Shown here: positions 38,618 to 45,333 of the stretch, piece after piece
Numbering within the stretch: position 1 is the first letter of the stretch
Layout of the letters: every line of letters begins with the position of its first letter
NCBI RefSeq assembly: GCF_030297155.1
Contig: NZ_AP028067.1
Location: 2,604,001 to 2,668,000, forward strand
Direction of reading: 5' to 3'
Source of the DNA: Vibrio sp. FE10
GTDB taxonomy: Bacteria; Pseudomonadota; Gammaproteobacteria; Enterobacterales; Vibrionaceae
Length of the DNA stretch: 64,000 nt
The notes under the pieces: generated by a model
Database searches by the model: none
Told to the model about the DNA's origin: nothing
Seen by the model: only the letters and a program-made list of their open reading frames with translations
Made by a program: the position numbers and the translations under genes

Positions 38618-39637
38618 TTTTAGGAGGCTTCAGTGGATCATAAACTGAAAAAAGAAATCGGAAAAATTGAAAAACTGAAGAAAAACAGAAAGTTCGAGTG
38701 TCTTTTTCCACATTGTTCAAATATGTCAATTGGCTCGCATTCACAGCAGCGAGGTGGACAACTCAAAGTCATAAGTAGAAATGACGAAGTCTATGCGATG
38801 AACTTCAATATGTATGAGGTTTTAACTAAAGGTGAAAGTGCATTTTCCTTAATTAAAACTCGGATTAAGAATGCTTCGATATACCCAGGTTTTTGCCAAA
38901 ACCATGATGGACAGGTTTTTGCTCCGGTAGAAAAACGCCCTCTCCAGTTTGGTGACTCTCTTCAAGCTGCAACGTTATTTCTCAGAACAATTACATATGA
39001 AGTTACTAGAAAAAAATTGGTGCACTTCAAAACTCAGAAAATAATTGAAAACTGTTCCAAGTTGCTACCCGAAGAAGTCCTAAAGCATTTTAAGCTTCAA
39101 AATTTGGGTCGCAAAAAGTTCATAGAGAATGACTTGCCGTTCTACCTTGACCGAGCATATTCTGTCTATAACTCACCTGACTCGGGAATAATTAAAACTA
39201 AATGGGTTGTTATAGATAAGGTCATCAAAGCATCTAGCTGTACGGTTTTTTCACCGATGCGAGATACTAATGAAAGGTTTCATCATCAAGCAATGGCGTG
39301 TCCTCAGGTTATGTCCACTTTTAACCTTATTCCAACTGATAATGAAACCCATGTCGTTGTTTCTTGGTTAGCTGAACACCATGATGATAATGAGTGGATT
39401 GATGGGGTAATGGATACAGAACTCGAAAAGTTTATCAACTATGTAGCGATTTGTGAGTCAGAGGATATTTGTTTGGGACCAGACCTTTGGGACTCCATTG
39501 ATATCTTCACTCGTGAGAGGGTTCATGAAGCAATTCACCATGAATTACATCGTGGTCCCCTTGATGAGATACCAAATGTAATCAAAATATAACAAATAAG
39601 GATTAAGCGTTGCGTAGCCAACGTTAAATCCCAAGTG
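38612..39637 (+). mobile_element. Integron-type cassette 2 carrying one ORF
   Basis: It starts TTATAT (after G38611) and its own attC begins ATATAAC at 39587, the exact complement of GTTATAT. The single gene fills the cassette, with AGGAGG five bases before a GTG start and a stop codon lying within the attC left box. Both features are usual for cassettes. No integron integrase gene is present in the window. Confidence 0.65.
38633..39592 (+). CDS. Unknown cassette protein with CxxxC/SH and CxxHD metal-like motifs
   Basis: I do not recognise this 319-residue protein. The start is GTG, five bases after a perfect AGGAGG. Near the N-terminus it has FECLFPHCSNMSIGSHSQQR and, about 70 residues later, YPGFCQNHDGQVFAPVE. 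The spaced Cys/His residues look like a metal-binding site. The rest is mixed helical with no signal or membrane segment, and ends in a His/Asp/Glu-rich part (SWLAEHHDDNEWIDG). As a cassette protein it may be a defence or stress factor, but nothing shows this directly. Confidence 0.75.
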   Translation: MDHKLKKEIGKIEKLKKNRKFECLFPHCSNMSIGSHSQQRGGQLKVISRNDEVYAMNFNMYEVLTKGESAFSLIKTRIKNASIYPGFCQNHDGQVFAPVEKRPLQFGDSLQAATLFLRTITYEVTRKKLVHFKTQKIIENCSKLLPEEVLKHFKLQNLGRKKFIENDLPFYLDRAYSVYNSPDSGIIKTKWVVIDKVIKASSCTVFSPMRDTNERFHHQAMACPQVMSTFNLIPTDNETHVVVSWLAEHHDDNEWIDGVMDTELEKFINYVAICESEDICLGPDLWDSIDIFTRERVHEAIHHELHRGPLDEIPNVIKI

Positions 39638-39643
39638 TTGAAC
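39587..39643 (+). repeat. attC-like recombination site 2 (short)
   Basis: ATATAAC, spacer AAATA, AGGATTAA, hairpin GCGTTG-CGTAG-CCAACG, TTAAATCC, spacer CAAGT, GTTGAAC. The two inner boxes pair with one extra base and the two outer boxes are AAC and GTT. At 57 bp it is near the lower size limit of known attC sites. The following 295 bp (39644-39938) have a GCCTTGA/TCAAGGC hairpin but no gene. Confidence 0.65.
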
Positions 39644-39938
39644 AAGCCCGGGCCTCTATATAAGTAAATTGTGCGATCTGCTCTAGAAGGGTGGCGGCCT
39701 TGATGCTTTTCTCAAGGCGAGCGCAGGTATTGCAAGGTGGAGAATTCCTCCTTATCAATGGGTTAACTGGCTAATGTTGGTTCTTAGCGGCTGTTTCTCC
39801 TTATCTTGTTGATGACGGTCATTATCCTTATTGATTGTCTTGCTCTTCACTAAACAAGCTTGATCATATTGACCAACATTTTCTAATGTAAGATGGTGAT
39901 ATATTATTGGTTTTATTTAGATTCTTGGGTAGTGTTTT

Positions 39939-40817
39939 ATGAAAAGGAAAGAACAGTTAAAAGTGCTAGCGGCTAATTGCGGTACTACGACACAATGCCC
40001 TTACTGTAACTACGAGCTAGAGAAAGTACCTAAACGTAAAGCAAAGTGTAAATCTTGTAAGAAGCCCATTTACCCAAGAAAAGAGCCATTGTCTGGTGAA
40101 CAACGCCTTTATCGTGAGGGCGATTTGTTTCTGTTAGAAGAACTGAAAGCGCTAGCAGATGGATGGTGGCATGATTGGTATGAAGCTAATAAGGGTGTAT
40201 TAAATGCACGTAAAAATTTAGCAAAAGAATGGAATGTTGATGAAGTCAATGTGTCCATTGTAGATGCTAGATGGAGAGAGTCTCATACTAACCTAGCTGA
40301 AGCGACCGAAAAGCAAGACTGGGATCTAGCCTATTCGGCCTATGAGTCTATGCTGAGGCAAGTACAAAGAGAAAAAAGCCAAGATAAAACACCTTTGGAA
40401 GAGTTGGTAGCTGGGCTTTTAGTCACTGGCTATGGGCGTGAGCGAACTATTAACGGTTACTCATTGGATCATAGAATCGGCAGACCGCAATACATGTTGA
40501 TTGACCAGCTAACTACTGAGCCAAGCGAAGTTTATGAATTGGTTAAAGGCTCCAATACAGCAAAGACTTATTGTACATTGTTGAATGTGTCATTAGATAC
40601 GGTGATTAACCGTTACAAAGATGAACTCAAAGAAGATGATGAGATAAGAGATAGCTTAGAGCAACAAGGAACCCCTTCAAGTGCTACAAACATCGCATCC
40701 ACTTTAAATGTTGTAGAGACGCCGCCTAAGGAGTCCAAGAAAAACAATGCCGCCTCAAAGCTACCAATATTGCTTCTCATACTGGCTGTAGTAATCGTGA
40801 TTCTTATGAACACATAA
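39939..40817 (+). CDS. Zinc-ribbon protein with C-terminal membrane anchor
   Basis: The 292-residue protein starts with a four-cysteine zinc ribbon (CPYCNYELEKVPKRKAKCKSC). It continues with a helical middle part rich in Trp and charged residues (LADGWWHDWYEANKGVLNAR) and ends with a Ser/Asn-rich linker and one hydrophobic helix (LPILLLILAVVIVILMN). The topology is that of a tail-anchored inner-membrane protein with a cytoplasmic head. I do not recognise a family. It stands alone in the island, with the GCCCC motif starting three bases after its stop codon, so it is probably one cargo module. Confidence 0.75.
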   Translation: MKRKEQLKVLAANCGTTTQCPYCNYELEKVPKRKAKCKSCKKPIYPRKEPLSGEQRLYREGDLFLLEELKALADGWWHDWYEANKGVLNARKNLAKEWNVDEVNVSIVDARWRESHTNLAEATEKQDWDLAYSAYESMLRQVQREKSQDKTPLEELVAGLLVTGYGRERTINGYSLDHRIGRPQYMLIDQLTTEPSEVYELVKGSNTAKTYCTLLNVSLDTVINRYKDELKEDDEIRDSLEQQGTPSSATNIASTLNVVETPPKESKKNNAASKLPILLLILAVVIVILMNT

Positions 40818-40819
40818 TT

Positions 40820-40847
40820 GCCCCAAACTACGTTGGAGCAAGTATTC
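40820..40847. repeat. Recurrent GCCCC motif, copy B
   Basis: GCCCCAAACTACGTTGGAGC then AAGTATTC. Immediately after the zinc-ribbon gene; closely similar to copy A at 37939. Confidence 0.55.
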
Positions 40848-41025
40848 TTAACATTTTTAATGGCTTATCTTTGACTGAACTAATCTTATGCATTTAATGT
40901 CATTGAATACATATATCGATATGTTGATGATTTTGGAGAGTCATTTGAAACAATTTTTGGTTAGAAGGGTGGAAGTGTTCCTAACCACTTGTAGCGCATT
41001 AACCATGAAGGGGGAATCAGTGTAG

Positions 41026-41829
41026 ATGGGCAGTATGAAAGAATTTTTAGATGTTCTGAATAAAGCAAAGGATGTTAGGCTAAATTTAGCAATATTCTTG
41101 GTTGTAGCTGGCTTACTCTGGCTCGAAAGGGCTCAACAGGTTCAATTCGAAACATTATCTAAAACATTGCTTCAAAGCTTGTTCTTCTTAACTGTTATTC
41201 GTTTAGTCTATGCACTGATTTCATTGGCTTTTGATTGTTTAGAGCGTTGGAGAACAACTCAGAAAGCCAAAGAGGAAAAAGCTCAAAAAGAAAAGCATGA
41301 ACAAATTGAAAGGCAAAGAAAGCGAGAGAAATTACGCCTAGTATTTAATGAGCTAGATGTTCACCAGTTGCACATCATCCAAGAATTGAAGCGACAAAAT
41401 CATGTGTCTGTTCGCAAGGGCGCTCCCCTGTTTACCTTAAAGAACGCGAAAATTATCTATACTCCAGCCGTGGGTGATAGATTTGAATCGGCAGCATTAA
41501 CAACGTTGGCTAAAAGTATATTAGAGGAAGAGCTTTGGTCTAATTTTGAGCAACTAAAGCGCGATGCTTTGGTTAGGTTCTTTACTGGGATGCAACCGAA
41601 AGACGTTGAGCATTTCCTTGATTTCTTGAAAAAAGAGTCTATCTGCACTAAAAGATACAATCGCTCAAATGGTAGCCAATACTACGATAATGAGCGAGTA
41701 TTTTCTGCATTTTCAAAAACAATCGTATTTACTCAACCTCAACGTAACTACACATACAGTTTAGACCCTATAGCAAAAGAGGTAGTTTTCTCTCTATTTG
41801 GCGAGGAGTCGGTTGAAGATTGTGGCTAA
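41026..41829 (+). CDS. Membrane protein with coiled coil, superinfection-exclusion-B-like
   Basis: The 267-residue protein has two N-terminal membrane helices (about residues 20-35 NLAIFLVVAGLLWL and 50-70 LFFLTVIRLVYALISLAF), then a strongly charged helix (KAKEEKAQKEKHEQIERQRK) and a mixed globular domain of ~150 residues that looks winged-helix-like. Two helices at the N-terminus recall SieB-family superinfection exclusion proteins, but the long cytoplasmic domain is different, so this is a guess. It may be a membrane defence effector. The gene stands alone; two ATGs (41026, 41035) are possible. Confidence 0.7.
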   Translation: MGSMKEFLDVLNKAKDVRLNLAIFLVVAGLLWLERAQQVQFETLSKTLLQSLFFLTVIRLVYALISLAFDCLERWRTTQKAKEEKAQKEKHEQIERQRKREKLRLVFNELDVHQLHIIQELKRQNHVSVRKGAPLFTLKNAKIIYTPAVGDRFESAALTTLAKSILEEELWSNFEQLKRDALVRFFTGMQPKDVEHFLDFLKKESICTKRYNRSNGSQYYDNERVFSAFSKTIVFTQPQRNYTYSLDPIAKEVVFSLFGEESVEDCG

Positions 41830-42002
41830 CACACATAGGGCACCTCGGCTGTCAATCGTTACTCGCGGTGGTTTGCAATACTTTACCTAATCCGCAAATA
41901 GCTAATTTAGCAAATGCACTGACAAGGTTCTGTCCAGAGATGTGTTGTGCCGCCATGCTTAAGGACAAGTGTGCCTTAGTACGACGACTCTATAACGTTT
42001 CT

Positions 42003-42050
42003 GCCCCAAGACGTGTTTAGATCGCATGAAACTAACATGAGATTTATTTG
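42003..42050. repeat. Recurrent GCCCC motif, copy C
   Basis: Begins GCCCCAAGACGTGTTTAGAT and continues with a downstream part (AAACTAACATGAGATT then ATTTG) that matches copy D at 43764 well. It lies 173 bp after the SieB-like gene. Confidence 0.5.
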
Positions 42051-42129
42051 AATAAGGTTCTACAATACGGCTAGTAGTCCATTGTGCTATAAACTAATCT
42101 AATGTCATTTTCGAATCGAGAAACGACTT

Positions 42130-42381
42130 ATGAGCAAGAAAAAGCTATCAGAAAAAGAACTGCTTAAGGGTATTACACCTAATACTGCCCACGCTGATGG
42201 GCTTGCTACAGTTTCATTAGATGAAGTGGGACTAGAACCCTCAGAAAGCGACTATAAAGCCGTTTTGAAAAGAATTGAATCCTTGTTTGATGTGGCTGAA
42301 CCAGGCACACCCGAAGGTGATGAGCTTGAAAAGCTAGTAACTTGGGTTGAAAGGTATGAAGAAGATCACTTCCCATTTTAA
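42130..42381 (+). CDS. Small antitoxin-like protein, orphan
   Basis: The 83-residue protein looks like two antitoxin pieces. The first half (LLKGITPNTAHADGLATVS) resembles sequences I associate with AbrB-type antitoxins. The second half (KRIESLFDVAEPGTPEGDEL then VTWVERYEEDHFPF) resembles the N-terminal block of HigA-type antitoxins, but the protein stops where the HigA helix-turn-helix would start. No toxin gene lies beside it. It may be a solitary anti-toxin, or a fusion remnant. The family reading is low certainty; the ORF itself looks real. Confidence 0.55.
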   Translation: MSKKKLSEKELLKGITPNTAHADGLATVSLDEVGLEPSESDYKAVLKRIESLFDVAEPGTPEGDELEKLVTWVERYEEDHFPF

Positions 42382-42430
42382 ACTAGCTAACCTTCATTTT
42401 TACCTCAATCAATTTAGATGGCAGTAAAAT

Positions 42431-42756
42431 AATTTGTGCAAGAAGTCCTTGCACAATTGCTCTTACTTTCAGATACGACAAAGCCACAGGCTTTGTATAA
42501 CAGCTACATACAGAATGTTGTCATTAATTTGAATTCTGGGTGCGGTGCCGGGTATTTCATCACCAAATATGGGAGGGAGAGTACCTTAGGCTTATCGTAT
42601 GTCCTCGGTGGGCTGCTTTGCAATTACGTTAGATTCAAATTGATACCATTACTTCTGGCCAGACAGCAAATAGTAACTCAAAGAATAAAGCAGGGATAAC
42701 CGAGGCTCTCGCTATTAGTGTAAAGCGAAGAACCGAATGCAGCAAGCCTACCTCCT
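42431..42756 (+). ncRNA. Candidate structured RNA element, copy 1
   Basis: One of two diverged ~330-bp copies (the other at 43804-44150). Helices kept in both are a hairpin ACAAAGCC/GGCTTTGT with a three-base loop, and a nested long-range pair: CCTCGGT (42603) with ACCGAGG (42699), inside which CTGCTTT (42613) pairs with AAAGCAG (42687). The 5' end also forms TTGTGCAAG/CTTGCACAA. An 87-codon ORF crosses it but is not kept in the other copy. Strand is inferred only from how the helices are written; the promoter is unknown. Confidence 0.5.
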
Positions 42757-42825
42757 CAAAGAAACAAGCTAACGCAGTTCATAGCTATCACGCCTCTGAC
42801 CCAAGAGGTTAATTCAAATAGTCAC

Positions 42826-42970
42826 TCGACTAAAAGGTTTAATTATCATGGTCGAACACAGCACTCTATTAGTTGATCCTTTTGGTCGAAGTTAGGATTT
42901 GAGCATAATCTCGACCAGAAAAGTAAATGTTCTTTCTTTTTCGACTAAAAAGTTTAAAAGAATTGGTCGA
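42826..42970. repeat. Direct repeats bounded by TCGAC/GTCGA
   Basis: Two 30-bp units (42826-42855 and 42941-42970) share 23 positions and each starts TCGACTAAAA and ends TGGTCGA, so the unit ends are inverted. Between them GGTCGA (42883) faces TCGACC (42911). The arrangement looks like multiple operator sites for one dimeric protein. Confidence 0.5.
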
Positions 42971-43431
42971 GAGATTGTCGGCCTTGTCGCGTCTAATGAA
43001 AATGCCAGCATTGTTAGAGTGGCCTCAGTTATTGCTCCTGAAACATTCAATATCGATAAGCATTAATCCTCCCCCGGAATACAGAAGTGAAGTTTTTGAG
43101 ATTTTCTATGTGGGCCTATTGGTACTCACTACTTCCTGGGAAACTTCTCCAAGCTCTTTACTTATATAATGCCATGGGCTCTTTAGCTAACCTATACGAA
43201 GACAATTCGTTGAATGTATGATCTAGCGAAATTAGGAACACAACTCGAAGTGTCAAAAGCAACGCTACTAATAAACTAGCAAACCTCTCTGTTTAGGATC
43301 GTTTTTTAAGTGATATGCTCTCCCTCTAATGCTTACTATTATCAACAATGATCCAACGGGGTTCATCCTTAAGGTTATGATTTGTAATTATTAAAATCTT
43401 TAATCTTACTTTGAAAGCTTTTAAGTAATCA

Positions 43432-43466
43432 CACATCGCAAGTTGCGATGCGCAAGTTGCGATGTG
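43432..43466. repeat. 35-bp palindrome with internal direct repeat
   Basis: Arms CACATCGCAA and TTGCGATGTG are exact complements. Inside, GCAAGTTGCGATG occurs twice. It lies in sequence without genes. Confidence 0.6.
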
Positions 43467-43589
43467 GAGTGAAAACTATCTAGAGTCTTGTTCTCTGTTA
43501 GGTAGGCTACATATGGCCTCAGATTAGAAAACTAGAGGTACCTATCATCGTAACTCAGAGATCCCCCAACGTTTAAGTAGCCACAGTAA

Positions 43590-43751
43590 AACCCATAGGG
43601 TTAGCTAATGAACAATTACCGAGGAATCCTCAGTACTTGCAGAGTTTGCAACAACCCCTACATGCCCAAATTGTCCAACAGCCTGTTGGACAAATTTTAA
43701 TACCTAAATTTTGCAAGAGGGTCTTGCAAAAATGCGAAACAAGTTGTTTCG
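43590..43751. repeat. Array of six tight inverted repeats
   Basis: In order: AACCC-ata-GGGTT (43590), GAGG-aat-CCTC (43621), TTGCA-gagtt-TGCAA (43637), TTGTCCAACA-gcc-TGTTGGACAA (43671), TTTTGCAAGA-ggg-TCTTGCAAAA (43709) and CGAAACA-agt-TGTTTCG (43735). All arms are perfect and five of six loops are three bases. The arms differ in sequence, so these are not copies of one unit. Confidence 0.65.
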
Positions 43752-43763
43752 TAAATCGTCTTT

Positions 43764-43808
43764 GCCCCTAAACGTTTAGAGCATAAGAAACTATCAATAG
43801 ATTAATTT
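43764..43808. repeat. Recurrent GCCCC motif, copy D
   Basis: GCCCCTAAACGTTTAGAGCA then an AAACTATC-type downstream part ending TAGATTAATTTG, similar to copy C. It directly abuts the second structured-RNA copy. Confidence 0.5.
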
Positions 43809-44150
43809 GTGTGTAAGCCTGTTGCACCAGCTTTTTTAGTCCCAGATACGACAAAGCCACAGGCAATGCCTATGGCTTTGTAAACAGCTACAGAATGTTT
43901 GTTATTCAAAACGAAGAGGGAACACATTCTGTGTGCAGCGTCGGGTGTTTTATCACCAAAGTATATGGAAGGGAAAGCACCTAGACTTATCATATGTCCT
44001 CGGTGGTCTGCTTTGCAATTAAGCCAAGTTCAATTCGATACAATTACTTCTGGCCAGACAGTAAATAGTACATCCAAGAAAAAGCAGGGATACCCGAGGC
44101 TCTCAACGTTAGTTTAAAGCTAAGAACTGTATGTGGCAAGCTTGCTTCTG
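43804..44150 (+). ncRNA. Candidate structured RNA element, copy 2
   Basis: Aligned with copy 1 over its whole length. The early hairpin is longer here (ACAAAGCCACAGGC-aat-GCCTATGGCTTTGT, 43851-43881), still with a three-base loop. ACAGAATGT pairs with ACATTCTGT. The nested pair is kept: CCTCGGT (43998) with CCCGAGG (44093), and CTGCTTT (44008) with AAAGCAG (44081). No ORF is shared with copy 1, which favours RNA or DNA structure over protein coding. Confidence 0.5.
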
Positions 44151-44255
44151 CCCCATTATGATTTATAGCTCGAATAGTTGTTTCAGACAATTTGCTAGCT
44201 TTGAGATACAAAAAGTAATAAATGGCGAGAAACAAGATCCCTCCGAGGTTCTCCG

Positions 44256-45144
44256 TTAGATTTTTGAAATATCGATATCCCGATACTCTAAAGCGAAACA
44301 GTTATCTTGTGAGATAAAAGCTTCTCGTAAAGTTACTTTGGGCACATGGCATTCTCTCTTTGAGTTTATAGTATTAGCTATATTTGCTATAAGTTTTCTC
44401 TTATCGTCAGGGAAATCGCACCCTAGCGTAATACTGCAAATCCTAGCGTTGATTTTGGTGCGGTCGGTATTCGGGTACTCAAAACTCTCAAAGTTGATCT
44501 TTTCTTTAACATTAGTGAATATTCTAACTTCATCTTCGTAAGACCAGTCTTTGTTTTTGGTTAGAAGGTACTGATTAAAAACGTATAAATCTTTTTCTAA
44601 GTTTCTTTTAGATTCATCCACATAGTTCACTTTTTCAACGCCAACCCCACAAGGAAATTCCCCGCCAAACCAATACTCAACCATTATGCCTTGATGCTCT
44701 TGTGCGTAGTGAGACCACATCAACATAGAATTATTGTTGTTCGATAGTGAGCAGATACGATAGTTGGTATCTATGAGATTATCCGAATCAAGCTTACTTA
44801 ATGTTGGTAGTTCAATGGGATCGTTTAGCTGTTTTTTTGACGCCAAATAGAAGTACTGGTTTGTAAGTGCATCAATACTATTGACGTTAAAAGGCGAGTA
44901 CTTAAAAAGTCGGCCTGATTTTGCTGTAAAGGTGTGCCATTTGAACTGGTTGATCAAGTCAGCATTGTACCAGTGTCGCAAATCCTTATATTCTTCTTCT
45001 GCTATCTCTATGTTGGGTAATCTTTCTGCACAGCTAATGTAATTACCAATGATAATGTGATTGTGGTCTTTTGATGAGCGCATCAGCTCTATCGCAAGCT
45101 TGTAGTATTCGAATGCATGACTAAGTGCATATTTCGGAGCTAGC
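44256..45144 (-). pseudogene. DUF2971 protein gene, 5' end cut by the IS21-family element
   Basis: The readable product (275 residues from an internal Met) carries the DUF2971 blocks LFKYSPFN, YFYLASKKQLNDPIELP, and MLMWSHYAQEHQGIMVEYW, and a C-terminal ARICSITLGCDFP. The frame stays open beyond that Met (PKYALSHAFEYYKLAIEL) right up to the IS border at 45145, so the true start was removed. DUF2971 proteins occur in many defence-rich islands but their activity is not known. The right side of the IS does not continue this gene. Confidence 0.8.
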
Positions 45145-45333
45145 CGACCGCCTATTTCGGTTTTAATCGACCACCAAATCCGTTTTTAACCGACCACTCA
45201 TTTCGGTTTTAATCATCCACTTTTCGGTGTGTTTCCGAAATCGATGGTCGATTTACCGAAATAAACCTCTTTTCTCTTTTAAATCAATAGGTTTAACCTG
45301 AGTCTTTCATGTTGAGAGCACTAAGGATAAATC

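Larger units (their letters stand above)
42757..43803. other. Mostly non-coding kilobase between the two structured copies
   Basis: No intact gene. It holds GTCGA-bounded repeats, a 57-codon open frame without a usable start (42906-43064; reads GREIVGLVASNENASIVRVA, probably the tail of a lost gene), a 35-bp palindrome at 43432 and a run of tight inverted repeats at 43590-43751. Confidence 0.5.

Noticed and set aside
37904..39938. A complete mobile integron
   Set aside because: No IntI-type recombinase gene and no attI are visible. The three nearby recombinases are of another kind.
41820..42020. 66-codon plus-strand ORF after the SieB-like gene
   Set aside because: It overlaps the end of that gene, has no ribosome site, and ends in the recurrent GCCCC motif.
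42436..42699. 87-codon ORF in RNA copy 1
   Set aside because: The frame is not kept in copy 2 although the helices are, so it is unlikely to be coding.
43590..43751. Retron-type msr/msd RNA
   Set aside because: No reverse transcriptase gene is near, and the array lacks the a1/a2 ends expected.
29542..44255. Prophage
   Set aside because: No capsid, tail, terminase or lysis genes are seen; the gene set is recombinases, helicase and isolated cargo.
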